A stretch of 64,000 bases of DNA from Hermodice carunculata (GCA_964020975.1 OZ026615.1:33829595-33893594), one strand, 5' to 3'; shown: positions 1 through 11,533, numbered from the stretch's first letter. Made by a program: numbers and translations. The notes: generated from the sequence alone by a model not told the origin.

Positions 1-390
1 AGTATCTGGGTCACAGTGACATTTTAAAATCATGTAACGTTTTATGAAAATCACACACACATATCTTGACCCAAAAGTGTGTCATGCAAAAAAGTAGGTC
101 ATTGGGTCAAGTATCTGGGTCATGGGGATACATTCATGTAAAACTAGATTATACTTCATTCCCAGGCTATGATTCAGTTGTGCTTTGACTTAGAATCATG
201 AAACTTTACACACGTGTGTATCTAGATACAAAATTGTGTCATGCATAAAAGTAGGTCACTAGGTCAAGTATCTGGGTCACGGTGATAGCTTATTTTTATT
301 GACTACAGTCATTGCAAAATGAGATCTATGATTAGCAAGGTTATAAAGGAGGTGAGGGGGCATGGATCCCGCAATCTCTGATTGCTTTTT
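1..390 (+). repeat. Tandem-unit repeat (AGGTCA family) with hairpin tail
   Basis: Two to three partial copies of a unit carrying AGTAGGTCAYTRGGTCAAG and ATCTGGGTCA recur about 157 bp apart (near 92 and 249). The same family forms the array at 13.8-15.2 kb. The copy runs off the left edge. It ends in a tail hairpin, GCAATC (371-376), loop TCT, GATTGC (380-385), followed by a T-rich stretch. A closely similar tail closes the array at 29.6-30.3 kb, so the tail is shared between families. Non-coding. Confidence 0.75.
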
Positions 391-582
391 AATTAATTTT
401 GACCTTGAGTGATCTTGAAAAGTCAAACAAACTTATTGTGTTTTATCAGAGTAATGGTGAATCCTGTCACTTTTCATCTCATAAATGATGACTCAAATGC
501 TTTGAGTGAGTGAAGACTTCGATATTGCAAACAGTGATGACAGTCTTACATAAAGGTGACCTTGATATTATTTCAAATGTAG

Positions 583-622
583 GTCAGTTGAGCACAGGAC
601 TGTCACAGTACTCTAGTTTTTT
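583..622 (+). repeat. Solo 3' tail of the AGCTCAGCTGAC element family
   Basis: GTCAGTTGAGCACAGGACTG, TCA, CAGTACT then CTAGTTTT matches the tail seen intact at 38951-38985 (TCAGCTGAGCATAGGACTG, loop, CAGTCCT, CTTGTT). No head is recognisable upstream in this interval, so it is a remnant. Confidence 0.6.
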
Positions 623-1287
623 ATGTTGACTGGATCCATGGATGTTTGATAGAAAAAGTTTATTTATGGGGATGGGAATGTACGCATCAGCTTGAATTCA
701 AAATTCTTCATTTCCTTTTGCAGACATGAAAATTGGCCCTTCTGAGTAGTTAATGGAATTGACTGATTCCAGTATCAGTTGTCTTCACATGAAGCATATG
801 TTTATGATATATTTATCAACCTATTATTGTAAAAAGATGGAAAAGAAAGACTTAAATTACACTGTGAAAAACAGTTCTATGTTTGGTATGTAAATTTGTG
901 GTATGTAGATTAATTTATTCAGCATTTTGACTTGCAAAAGTATAAAAAGATGCTATATCATGGTAACAACTTCAATTGCTGTCCAAAATCTGAACAATAA
1001 AGACCAGCTGCCCAAGGTGTTATAAGATTAAGCTGCCTACAGAAAAAAGAGCTTATTGAAGCCATTGATATACTTTGGTGTTGGTGAGAGTCTATCATAT
1101 GAATTTATTCATTGTTCATGGTGTTACAATAGTTATAGTGTGAAAAAACCAAGCAAACCCAAAATCAGAAATCTTAAATTCTAGAAGGAACAATGTATAT
1201 TTATATCCTCATAAACCAAAGTGAATATGTTGTTTGCTAAAACATTCTGGCCTTTCACTCAGTAAGTTACAGTTTCTAGAAACTGGG
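623..1287. other. Intronic sequence, nothing recognised
   Basis: AT-rich sequence with no convincing open frame, RNA gene or repeat family. It is inferred to lie within a CDIN1 intron, because no other exon was found before the terminal exon at 40478. Confidence 0.5.
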
Positions 1288-1288
1288 T

Positions 1289-1344
<56 letters not shown>
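1288..1344. repeat. (ATC)n microsatellite
   Basis: About 19 uninterrupted ATC units. No coding context. Confidence 0.97.
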
Positions 1345-4319
1345 GATGCTAGGACCATGTCATATCATTTGACTACTCTTTAAGTTTGAAGTTATAATAT
1401 TTCTGCTATGGGAAGCCATATTTAGTTTATATGTACAAAATGTATACGACCCATTTTTATGAAGATGCAATTTAATCATCGCATATGATGGATTGCACAA
1501 AATAAGTCCATAAACAGCATCTTGGTTGTCAATGTTTAAACATTTTTATCTCTACATTTACAGAATGTTTATCAATAGCCCATTCAAATAAAAGAATATA
1601 CATGGGAGGATTTAGCTTTATACAAGGCTTTTCAAGTGACAGCCCATCAAAATGGAAGCACGGTAACCCATTACCGTGCCAGGGTTGTAAATAAACTTTG
1701 CACATGCATCCAACTTCTTGTTTGAGGTCAAGAGTCATTCACTTGGTTAACAGGAGATTACTTTGGGGCTGCGTCGCACATTCAACAAAGGATGTTGCAG
1801 TAAAATTTCCTGTTTGAAACTGAGCCTCGCTCAATAGAAAGTGAACTCTCTTGCTCACCTTTGCCACAGTTAGGCTCACACACGGTGACTGTTTTAAAGA
1901 TTGCAAAATTACAACATCTTTGCATGTGGTGATGTATTGGACATTTGCATGTGAGGGGCCCATCAGCATATTACAGTTGCATGTTGGAAGGATGATGATG
2001 AGCGTTTATATCTACAATCACAATGATCCTCCACCGAGCTGTGCAAGCTGGTCATCAGGTAGAATTAACCCTGGCACTCTTGCTCCTGGAATCGAGTCAT
2101 TGTGTTCCAACTTTATTGTTAACCTTTTGAATCCAATTCAGTGCCAAGGTGCATAGATGCATCGCAATGTGAGGGACGGCCACGGTAATGGCAGATTTAT
2201 TAAGACTGGAAAAGCCAGCATTTAAATAACAGGTCTTTGGACGTTGTAGTTTTCTCTAAGACACAATCTCAGATATGAACTTGTGGCGCTGACCAGTTTG
2301 TCATTAAGAGCTAACAATGATAATCATAGTGGTGGTTTAAAACCACGGTCTCATGAAAAGACATGCATCCAGGGTGTTGTGCAAAGGCCAGGATAGGCTA
2401 CTGTTTTCATGATTTATAAGGCATACCTATATATATTAAGACTACTCGCACTTCCTCCGCAAAGTCTATGAACATTTCATATTAGAACTCATAAAGTTAG
2501 ATTGTTTGGGATATAATTAACAGACAACAATTTAGGAAAGAAAAAAAATGAAAATCAACAAACGAAGGCAGTGTTAGAATAATTTTTTTTAATGCAAGAT
2601 GAAGTCTAGCTGTGGGTGCTGGAGCTTCCAATATACAGTTCTAGAGATTATTAGCCGTCTCCGACTAACAGCAGTTGCGTGGGATTTGAAGTCAGAAGGT
2701 TAACATTACAATGCTGCACATCCTTTTAGACTTCTTTCGCTTCACTTTTCCTCACCCACTGTGAAGTTCATGTACATATATGTCCCAGAAATTGTATTTG
2801 TTTAAGCTAAATAGTTATGGCATCATTATAAACATATGAGCAAGAGGCACAGAATCACTTTCCAAGAATGCATATTACAGGAGAATGAAAATTGTCCGCA
2901 AAATGAGGATGGCAATTAAGACCCGGTAGATACTTGATACTACATGTCTACATGTGGCCTATGTATTAGTTATTATATTTCACATTCAAGAATTATAAGG
3001 CTTCCATTCTGGTTGATTGTAATGGGTCTGGGAAAAAGGCGTCTTGCAGTTGTGCCATTATAGTCTGGTCCCGCTGAGGACGTTTTTCTCTGCACAAATT
3101 GTCCCACGTGTACACACACACTTTTCTGCAGCCAACAGCGTGAAATAAAAAAATGGTCAAGATCTTTAGTAATTGAAAGGCGTAAAACGTGCTACCAAGA
3201 GTGAAACAACTTTTGTCTCGGTGTTTTTGGTCATGTGGTTTAGTGGACAAAAGCACAACAAAAGTTGGTGATTGTTACATTTTTCAGCAGGACAAGGGTT
3301 ACTTTCATCGGGCCTGTTATTGTGAAGAGTTTGTAGAGTACTATATGGCACAGCTAACCAGCTGAATTTTGCATCACATGTGTGTGTGTTTAAAAGCCAA
3401 TTCAAGGCCAGCACATTAGGACCCAACAACTTAAGCTAAATCACAGAATTTCATTATCTGCTGGGCTAAAAAATGAATGCATCCCTTTAATTGGGATGTG
3501 CACTTTACTTAAATGGATCTGTCCCATTTCCTGTGCGGAGCCTACATGGCATTTTGTCGAGGGATTGAAGCTTTTAAGCGCTGCTCAGGGTTTTTACTCA
3601 CTTCATCACGGGGCCTTTTTGTGTGTAATGTGCATGGTCTTTTAATATGGGAGCACATGGTAACCTTAATGACTTCCCCATATCTATTTTCAAATGAAGG
3701 TACAAATTTGGAGTTCTATAATGCCAGATCAATGGTAAACCATTCAAATTTCTATAAGATTATTATCTTTTTGTAACCCATAGACTCATTGTGACCTGAA
3801 ATAAATTATCCTTTTTTGTGTGTGTTTTTATTCAAAAGGAAAATAGAAAATTATACTTTATCATAGATTAGTGTAGGAAACCTCTCTCATTTCCAAACAT
3901 TTTCTTTGTTTCATCTGATACAACAATGATTTGCTAAATTGATTAAAATTGCAAGGGGTAAAAACAATAAAATGTAGGTAAGAATATTAAGAGGAGTTGA
4001 AAGCATCTTGAAGTGACAGATATATGATGAAGGAGCCAGACATATGAAAGTAATGGAATTCCATTTTAATGTTAATTGCCAAAAATAACCAAAAAAAAAA
4101 ATGAAAAAAAAATCTGAGCTTTGTTAATATCATTAACAACTGGTATTGTATTCCATGCCGTTGTCTCCAGTCTTTGTGAACAGAAACATAGTCGTGGAAT
4201 GACAGGTTGTTTGGAAAAAAATTTGAATTTTATAAGTATTCAGGCCACTGAAAAATTAACCTTCATACATCAACATTAGGTACAAACAATGTATACGTAT
4301 ATATATGTAAATTGAAAGA
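1345..4319. other. Intronic sequence without recognised features
   Basis: Several frames of 60-100 codons occur on both strands (for example 1851-2156 and 3513-3776). None shows a known domain, consistent composition or convincing splice context. They look like chance frames. No SINE, LINE reverse transcriptase or tRNA gene is visible. Confidence 0.5.
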
Positions 4320-4762
4320 TTAACCCTTTCATCCACACAGCAGTTTTGTTGTTGTGGGCCAAGAACAGCTAAGTGTCTTGAACTAGAATATCTCTCATCA
4401 TACACATCTCATCTACACTTTCTTTCTTTTTTAACCTATTTTGTTAATGAGATACTTGACCCATTCCTGGTCAGAGTATGACTGAGTCAATAGCTTTCCT
4501 TTGGTGAGGATTGGGCACATTGCGCCCTACCCACACCGGGTAAAGGTATTGACTTAAGGTGTGCCTTCTTGAATGGTCTTGCATAACACATTTCAGCAAA
4601 AATGTTTTCTAGTAACGAGCAATTTAGGTAAAAACTTGAAGGCAGACAACAATTTACATGCAGGTGCTGTTGAGCAATTTGGGTGAGAAACATAAGTGAA
4701 AACAAGTAGACTGTTTTTGACATCACAGCTTGTTTGGTTGGATTGAGGCAGAAACGGGTTAA
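4320..4762. mobile_element. piggyBac-like MITE, TTAA-flanked, diverged
   Basis: It begins TTAACCCTTTC and ends GAAACGGGTTAA, an inverted pair with TTAA at each edge, the target site of piggyBac transposons. Inside, about 4485-4554 is a long imperfect stem (GTCAATAGCTTTCCTT and its degenerate complement ending in TATTGAC) matching the internal hairpin of the copies at 5097-5317 and 40775-41015. No transposase frame. The ends are more diverged than in the other copies. Confidence 0.6.
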
Positions 4763-5096
4763 GAAACCTGTTTGGGAGATGTGTGATGAATTCTTTGTTC
4801 ACTGTGCTTTGCACAATTTGCCAAAGAAATTTATTGTCCACAGTCTACACATTAATAGCACAATGTTGAGGAAGTTTGAACAAGAATTGTAACACCAGTT
4901 GTCCTGTAAAGGAACAGCTTAGTGTAATAATGTATTCTATTGAGCAGATTGGTGTCTGTCATTTGCTGTAATCAGTATGTTTGCCGGGAAGCCACAGTTC
5001 TGCAGATAATGGAGTGATGGACAATGGACACTGTGTGACTGTTACTGTGAAGTAGTACAGTGAAATCTAGCTGAAACAATCAGCAGACACTGAGAC

Positions 5097-5317
5097 TTAA
5101 CTCTTTCAGTGCCAATCATGTCTAAAGTTGATCTACTTAAGTCACAGATTCGTATTCCTCGTAAAAAGACGTTTCATTTAAGTACCAGTATGCCTATAGT
5201 TCCAGAGAGAATACCCCAGGTCAACAGCTTTTCTCGGCGCCCACAGGGTGCATTGCGGCCAATGCGGGCTGAGAAAAGTTGTTGACTCAGTTCAAAATTT
5301 GGCACCTAAAGGGTTAA
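5097..5317. mobile_element. piggyBac-like MITE with internal hairpin
   Basis: Ends are TTAACTCTTTCAGTGCCAA and TTGGCACCTAAAGGGTTAA, near-perfect inverted repeats with TTAA at both edges. A 68-bp internal stem (GTCAACAGCTTTTCTC ... GAGAAAAGTTGTTGAC, about 5220-5286) is the family signature. It is 221 bp with no coding capacity. It may sit inside an older pogo-like element whose left end is TACAGTGAAATC at 5055. Confidence 0.8.
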
Positions 5318-5480
5318 TTGTCTTAAAAGACCACCCCTAGGGATGACCAAATTATGGTCACTCAAGAGAGGTGGTCTGTCATAGGAGGTGTAAATAAGAT
5401 GAAGTGTACTAAGTAATCTGGAAAGGTGGTCTTTAGAGACAGGTGGTCTCTCAAGACTGGTTGTCCTATTATATTATACC
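5318..5480. mobile_element. Diverged pogo-like MITE fragment
   Basis: It holds several copies of GGTGGTCT and its complement AGACCACC, plus a 3' part TCTCTCAAGACTGGTTGTCC. These match the better-preserved element at 5640-5822. The left half may be the stretch just before the piggyBac-like insertion at 5097. Confidence 0.45.
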
Positions 5481-5639
5481 CACTGTGTTGAGGAAACAGA
5501 ATTGTTATGCTCTGTGTGTGTCAAACCTCCAGTGAATGAGGGCCTTACTTTAAAGGTACAGCACAGGATGTGGTTTTTGGATGATGGCAACACAACTTTG
5601 TCTTAACCCTCCAACTACCCACAGCACTGCAGTTTCCTG

Positions 5640-5822
5640 TACAGTGAAAACTGTTTGGAGAGACCGCCCTTAAAGCAGGCCAAAAAGTGGTCACATAAGG
5701 CAGGTGGTCTTTCAATGGAGGTGCAGTAACATGGAAAAAGAGCAAAACGGACTTTGAAAATATGGTCTTAAAAGGCAGGTGGTCTTTCATTAGAGTGGTC
5801 TCTCAAAACAGGTTCTACTGTA
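5640..5822. mobile_element. pogo/Tc1-like MITE with TA flanks
   Basis: The left end TACAGTGAAAACTGTTTGG pairs inverted with the right end CAAAACAGGTTCTACTGTA. TA lies at both edges, as expected for Tc1/mariner-pogo target duplication. The inside repeats GGTGGTCTTTCA. It is 183 bp and non-autonomous. Confidence 0.8.
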
Positions 5823-5853
5823 TACCTCACATTGTGGCATTTTGCTCATTTTT

Positions 5854-7140
5854 AGCTCAGCTGACTTGTCAGTCAGCTGAGCTTTTGTGAGGGTCCGTGG
5901 TCCCTCCGTCGTCCGTCTGTCTGTCCACAATTCACATTTTCGACTTCTTCTCAAAAACCGTTGGCCAGATCCACTTCAAACTTGGTGGGGATGTGCCTTC
6001 GGTGGGTCTCTACCAAGTTTATTCAAATGGTCACGGGTCAGTGATTTTTGGATTTTTAATGATTTTTTTTGGTTCTTTTTTGGGAAAATCTTAAAAAATC
6101 TTCTCCGAAACTGCTCACCCAATTGCTTTGATATCACACAGGAAGACTCCCTGGGACTCCTAGTTCTTAATTTGTTCACCATGTGGCGCTGAAATTTTTT
6201 TTTCTAATTTTTTACGAATTTTTGTCTGTTATAGCTATTTTCGACTTCTTCTCAAGAACCGTCACTCAGATTAAGCTGAACGTGGTGGATATGTTCCTTG
6301 TAGAAGGGTCAAACAAAGTTGTTCACCATGTGGGAATGCTGCTGATACTTGATTTTTAACGATTTTTTCAATTTGGGTACTTATTGGTCAATGCAGCTTT
6401 CCTCTTGATTACTATGGAAGTCAATGGACATTCTAATGCTAATTCACATTTTCGACTTCTCCAAAAAAAAACGTTATCCAGATTAACTTCAAACTTGGTG
6501 GCAATGTACCTTGGGTGGGTTTCTATGAGGTTTGTTCAAATGGTCATGCTCCAGTGATTTTTTTTTTATTTTTAATGAATTTTTTTCAAAAATCTTTACA
6601 AAAGTTTTAATAGGAAAGTTTAACATGGAAATTTCTTCTAATGGTTATAACTTGAATAATTTTTTGCCAGATTTACTTCAAACGTGGTGGGGATGTGCAT
6701 TGGGTGGATCTCTACCAAGTTTGTTCAAATGGTCACGCTCTATTGATTTTTGAATTTTTTTATGAATTTTTTTGTTCTTTTGGGGGGCAAATCTTAAAAA
6801 AATCTTCTTCTCCAAAACCGCCCATCCAATTGCTTTGATATTCCACAGGGACCCTGCCAGGGACTCCTAGTTCTTAATTGTTCACCAGGTGGCGCTGCGA
6901 TTTTATAATTTTTTTTTTATGAATTTTTGTACGTTTTTGCTATTTTCAACTTCTTCTCCAGAACCGTCACTCAGAATAAGCTCAAACTTGGTGGATATGT
7001 TGCTTGTAGAAGGGTCAAACAAAGTTGTTCACCGGGTGGCACTGCTGTGGATTCCCGATTTTTAACGATTTTTTCAATTCAGGCACTTGTTGGTCAATGC
7101 AGCTTTCCTATTGATTACTATGCGAGTCAATGGACATTCT
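5854..7140 (+). mobile_element. AGCTCAGCTGAC hairpin-headed element (family B), copy 1
   Basis: The head is a perfect 12-bp stem, AGCTCAGCTGAC (5854-5865) and GTCAGCTGAGCT (5872-5883), loop TTGTCA, followed by a short GTCCGT/CTGTC-rich stretch. The body repeats blocks such as CACATTTTCGACTTCTTCTC, ACTTCAAACTTGGTGGGGATG, GGGTGGGTCTCTACC and TTGTTCACCATGTGGCGCTG. No tail hairpin is present before the next head at 7160, so the copy is truncated or joined head to body. Open frames inside are chance. Confidence 0.8.
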
Positions 7141-7159
7141 AATGCTAATTCACATTTTT

Positions 7160-7520
7160 AGTTCAGCTGACTAGTCAGTTAGCTGAGTTTTGAGGGTCCG
7201 TTGTCTGTCTGTCCTTCATCGTCCACAATTTACATTTTCGACTTCTTCTGAAAAACCGTACGCCAGATTTACTTCAAACTTGGTGGGGATGTACCCTGGG
7301 TGAGTCTGTACCAAGTTTGTTCAAATGGTTGTGCTCCAGTGATTTTTGGATTTTTTTATGAATTTTTTTTGTTCTTTTTTTTGGGCAAATCTTAAAATAT
7401 CTTCTCCGAAACCGCTCACCCAGTTGCTTTGATATCTCACAGGGACACTCCTGGGAACTCTTTGTTCAGAATTTGTTCACCAGGTGGTGCTGCAATTTTT
7501 TCCCATTTTTCTGTGATTTT
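7160..7520 (+). mobile_element. Family B element, copy 2 (partial)
   Basis: The head AGTTCAGCTGAC / GTTAGCTGAGTT (7160-7189) differs from copy 1, but all twelve positions can still pair if G-T wobbles are allowed. A short body follows with the ACTTCAAACTTGGTGGGG and GGTGGTGCTGC blocks. No tail. Confidence 0.75.
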
Positions 7521-7521
7521 T

Positions 7522-7862
7522 AGCTCAGCTGACTTGTCAGTCAGATGAGCTTATCTTATGGTCCTTCATCCGTCGTTCGTCTGTCCATCGTCCGTCTGTC
7601 CGTCGTCCGTCTGTCCGTCCTCCGTCTGTCTATCGTCAGTCTGTCCGTCGTCAGTCTGTCCGTCCGTCCGAGGTCCGTCCGTCGTCAACAATTTACATTT
7701 GCGACTTTTTCTCAAAAACCATTAGCCAGATCCACTCCAAACTTGGTGGGGATGTGCCTTGGGTGGGTCTCTACCAAGTTTGTTCAAATGGTCATGGTCC
7801 AGTGATTTTTGGATTTTTAATGAATTTTTCTGTTCTTTTTTGGGGAAATCTTAACAAATCTT
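7522..7862 (+). mobile_element. Family B element, copy 3, with expanded CCGTC microsatellite
   Basis: Head AGCTCAGCTGAC / GTCAGATGAGCT at 7522-7551 (one mismatch). It is followed by about 120 bp of imperfect CCGTCTGTCCGTCGT repeats (about 7562-7683), then one body block. The microsatellite directly behind the head is the position where pearl/HINE-type elements carry theirs. Confidence 0.75.
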
Positions 7863-8095
7863 TGCATGTCTTATAGATGACCATGACACAATTCTCAAAC
7901 GAGGGCACAGGGCTACTTTTATATCCCTGTAAACAAACTTTCATTATATGCATTGGATTCAGCTTCTCTGCATGTCTCTCTTGCTTTCTGTCTGTCTTGC
8001 TTTCTATGCGCAAAATATATCATGAACATACAGTATTTGATGTGCTTTTATTAAAATTTTGCATGGTGGCAGTGGTAGTGGTATATAATTGATGA

Positions 8096-8258
8096 TAGAG
8101 TGAAATATCATTATAATGAAACCATCTGTTCCCTGGGAAATGTGTCATATAAATGAGTCATAATTCAGGCAAAGGAATTTGGCTGTGAGTCTCAAAACTC
8201 CTGTCATTAACTGAATAGGTCGGATAGGTGAGTGTCAATACAATGAGATTCCACTGTA
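8096..8258. mobile_element. pogo-like MITE, diverged
   Basis: The right end ATTCCACTGTA mirrors a decayed left end (TAGAGTGAAATATCATTATA). The inner CCATCTGTTCCCTG and ATAAATGAGTCA blocks match the copy at 45168-45341. 163 bp. Confidence 0.65.
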
Positions 8259-8735
8259 TCATTAGATTTTGGTAACACAATCAAGATCACAGACTCAGCT
8301 AGAGATATTTTGCAAGTTTCACATTCAGTAGAAACATTAGGCAGGTGCCAATTTGGCAAACTTTCATGCCTGTGTATGACAAATATCCTATCCACACAAC
8401 ATAGTGTGTAAATTTAGTCTGACCAGTTTCATCACCTATAGGACTGGTGGAAACTAAAAGACAGCCAATCCTGCTGCTGCGTTTCTGCTACAGGTATTAC
8501 AGATCTCAGTTATGTTTCTTACATGTTGTGGACCTAACTCATAGCAAAGTGTCAATGTTGATGTGTCAGCTCCATAGCCGAGAGACACGTGATAGTCTCA
8601 GTACCGAAGGGGTGTAAAATCAATAACATGTACCTGAGGGGTTTAGGGTAGCCCTGTGGTGTGGGTGTGTTCTCTGGGAATAGGAGTTTTGTCCCTTACT
8701 TTCAAGACTGAGCTGTTAGTGCCACCTGTGTCACC
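8259..8735. other. Intronic sequence, nothing recognised
   Basis: No gene, RNA or repeat family identified. It lies between the small TIR element and the next degenerate family B block. Confidence 0.45.
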
Positions 8736-9259
8736 TCACTTGTGTCAGCCAGCTGAGAGCTGAGGTTTTAGAATGATATTGCGTCCATCATCCATTGTTT
8801 GTCCATCCATTCGTCATCCACATTTTACAGTTATGGCTTCCGTGAAACTGTCATCCAGATCCATTTCAACTGGGGGGGGGGGGGGGGAGACATACCTTGG
8901 GTGGATCTTGAGCAAGTGTGTTCAACAGGTCACTGTAGAGAGATTTTGGGAATTGTTCATGATTTTTTTTGGGGAGGGGAGGGGGTATTTTAGGCCAAAT
9001 CATCTAAAAACCACTCACTAATTGCCTGGAAATTGCACATGAACACTTCTAGGGACCCATGGACCTTACTTTGTTCAACAAATGTTGCTGTGATTTTTGT
9101 AAAAAAAAAAAAATATTTATCAATTTTTGTGTATTTTTGTAATTTTCAACTTCTATCAAACTGCAAGATTGATTAATCAAAATAGGTAGAAATGGAGCTT
9201 CACAATGTCCACCATGTGTTCATTTGGTGGATGTTCTTTAATCTGTTGATTTTTTACTT
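8736..9259 (+). mobile_element. Degenerate family B fragment with G-tract
   Basis: GTCAGCCAGCTGAGAGCTGAGG recalls a damaged head, followed by CCATCATCCATTGTTTGTCC and the CATCCAGATCCATTTCAA body block. A run of about 17 G lies at 8872-8888, where other copies read CTTGGTGGGGATG. Reading frames through it are not genes. Confidence 0.6.
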
Positions 9260-9396
9260 TTTTGTCTCGCATAAGCTGTTGGCCAGACTAAGCAGTCACT
9301 TTCTGTCCGTCTGTCCGTCCGTCCTTCAACAAAAAACTTCGGAGTGGCTTGAATTACGCTGGCGAGACATTCATGCCCCCCGGCATGACACTGGTT
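9260..9396 (+). mobile_element. Short GTCTCGC element (family D), minimal copy
   Basis: Head GTCTCGC at 9264-9270, its complement GGCGAGAC at 9361-9368, then a tail hairpin TCATGCC/GGCATGA and CTGGT. Behind the head are CTGTCCGTCCGTCC and CAACAAAAAACTTCGGAGTGG, as in the longer copies at 32063 and 34375. About 135 bp with no internal tandem array. It interrupts a degenerate family B region. Confidence 0.7.
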
Positions 9397-9690
9397 TTTG
9401 AAATTTGGTAATGATTGATAAGTAAGTGTCAGCATGGTTATTGTATTAGGGATAATGGTGTGCATACATATTTTTGGGGGTTTCTTCCAAAAAATTGACC
9501 AGACTGACTTAAAAACTGGTGGAGAAGTACCTTTGGTGGGTCTTTATCAATTTTTCCAAGTGGACATGTCTAATGATTTCGGCATTTTTTTTCTCTCTAA
9601 AACTGCTTGGCCAGTTGCTTAAAATTGTAGGCAAATATTTCTTGATATCCCTGGACCTCAATTTGTTCAGCAGATGGTATTTCCATTTTT
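9397..9690 (+). mobile_element. Degenerate family B body
   Basis: Blocks like GACTTAAAAACTGGTGGAG, GGTGGGTCTTTATCAA and GTTCAGCAGATGGTATT correspond to the family B body after heavy divergence. Confidence 0.5.
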
Positions 9691-10002
9691 AGCTCTGCTG
9701 ACCTAAGGTTGCAGAGCTTATGTGACCACTCATATCTGTTCCTCCATCTGTGTGGTCATTGGACAGGTTTTACCCATTTGCAGAAACACATCACAAATAA
9801 GTGAATTTGTAAGGAGAATAAGAATATTGATGAAAAAACTATGCTACAAGATCTATGACACCAAAAGCTATATAAAACTCTGTTGAAGTGTTTTCATAGA
9901 TATTGAACAAGACTGACAAAATACAACACTCATTCCAAGACACTCATAGATTATATTAATCTATAGATTTAGGTAAGGCTAACATAGAAGTGGTGGTAGG
10001 GC
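9691..10002 (+). mobile_element. Hairpin head AGCTCTGC plus 240-bp block shared with 37.5 kb
   Basis: The head AGCTCTGC (9691-9698) / GCAGAGCT (9711-9718) pairs perfectly. From GGTCATTGGACAGGTTTT (about 9756) the next 240 bp match 37521-37760 closely, including GTAAGGAGAATAAGAATATT and CAAAATACAACACTCATTCC. No open frame spans it. Confidence 0.7.
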
Positions 10003-10204
10003 GATAGTTGGTATACCATAAAGTTAACTTAAACCCAGCTAGAGATTTTCTGTAATCTGCTACAGTAAGAAACCATCATTCATTGTTGGCTTCTCCTATT
10101 TCATCACTTGGGTGTAGAGGTGACTATAGTTAATTACCTTAAACACTCACTTCACGATCATTGTTAGTACATAAGTGTAACACACTACAGACGTCCCTAA
10201 ACTT

Positions 10205-10720
10205 TTGCTTGTTAGCGTGATACCCTTCACAGTTTTCAAATTAGTCAAACATAACTTTCAGGACTTACAGGGTGTATGAAAATCTTGGCCCCTTTCCATA
10301 TTGGTGGCGCCATATACATTATGTAAAATAGGGGTCAAAATGTGAAAATGTTGTGAACACTCTAGCATCTTAAATTTTTGGTGGATCTTCACAAAATTTG
10401 GTGGGATTGTGGAGGAGGTCAAAGTCTAAGTTGTTAGTGATACTAATGGTGCTACCTATGATTTAACGGAAATTTTAAGCCAACATGTGTTTTAAGATAT
10501 AAAATTCCATATCTGGAAAAATAATTGGATTAGACTTGCCAAATTTGTAGGATATACAGACAATGTCCCATGCTAGATTGTTATATAATATCAGTGACCT
10601 TGACCTATTTTTGTTACGTCAACATGCCTGTAAATTGAAAAAGTGATTTTGTGATTGCAGGGTGTAGCTTGGACATCAATGACAATGTTAGCACAACACC
10701 AGGCCAATGGGCCTCTTGTA
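10205..10720 (+). mobile_element. Family C element, copy 1, first part
   Basis: Landmarks are ATAACTTTCAGGACTTACAGG, GGTGGATCTTCACAAAATT, GGGATTGTGGAGGAGGTC, GTGACCTTGACCTATTTTTG and GTGTAGCTTGGACATCAATG, shared with 31.3-31.7 and 32.6-33.1 kb. The tail is AGGCC (10701-10705), AATG, GGCCT (10710-10714), then CTTGTA. Confidence 0.75.
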
Positions 10721-11017
10721 TTACATAATCTGGATGACCTTGATCTTCTGTGCCAAGGTCACTGAGGATATGAAGTTAGGGAGTCACTCATTGTTGTCTT
10801 GGCACATGCAACAATATCCATCATGGGAATTTCACAAATAAGCTATGATTACAAGGGGAGCAAAGTGCCATCTGGTGGACAGTTTATACACTAAATTTAC
10901 ATAAGCTTTATATGTGCAGACGCCACTTGAGGACTTGCAACTTTGAAATGAAGATGTAGGTGCAATATAACCATGGTGCCAGCAGAGCATTAGGGCCATG
11001 GTCCTCTTGTTTTAACC
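10721..11017 (+). mobile_element. Family C element, second part with its own tail
   Basis: Starts TTACATAATCTGGATGACCTT. Contains CATGCAACAATATCCATCA and GTGCCATCTGGTGGACA, and ends GCAGAGCATTAGGGCC, ATG, GTCCTCTTGTT. The same module follows family C at 33140-33430, so the two parts move or were copied together. Confidence 0.7.
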
Positions 11018-11533
11018 CATCTATCTATCCAGACCCCTTTATTAGCATGATTTCTTCATATTCCCTCAATGGATTTTTCTCAAATTTGGTACACAGATGC
11101 ATTCCGGTACTCCCATTAGCTGATTATATTACTGTGACCTATTTACTGCCCATCTGAGCTTTGTTAGCACAATATTTTCATAATGCATGGATGGATTTTT
11201 CTCAAATTTGGTACACAGATACATTCCTTGAATCTCATTTGCTGATTAGATTTTGAGGTGACTTTGACCTAATTACAGCTTATCATATCTATTTACTGTC
11301 ATATATGCATAGATATAATGGGAACATGTTTAAAACAAGTAAATGTGATGTTATATGGCATAAAAATAAATATTTTGGTGTCAGTTCACGTTTTATAGAT
11401 CCAAGGGAGTCTCCTTATTAAGACAGCTCCATAAAGATACCACTCAACTACAGTTTTTTTTGCAGACATTATTTTACTGATTCGTATTCGGTAAAGTCAG
11501 CTGAGCACAGGATTATCACAGTCCTGTTGTTTT
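11018..11533 (+). repeat. Short tandem pair and a second solo tail
   Basis: The block GGATTTTTCTCAAATTTGG is repeated about 121 bp apart (near 11070 and 11191), each followed by a GTGACCT- or GACTTTGACCT-like motif. The interval ends with GTCAGCTGAGCACAGGATT...CAGTCCTGTTGTT at 11496-11531, a decayed family tail. Confidence 0.55.

Noticed and set aside
2118-2150. TTAACCTTTTGAATCCAATT with GTGCCAA, resembling a piggyBac-type end
   Set aside because: No matching inverted partner with TTAA was found within a reasonable distance.
7562-7683. CCGTC-rich run as a possible gene or satellite
   Set aside because: It is the microsatellite directly behind a family B head, as in other copies.
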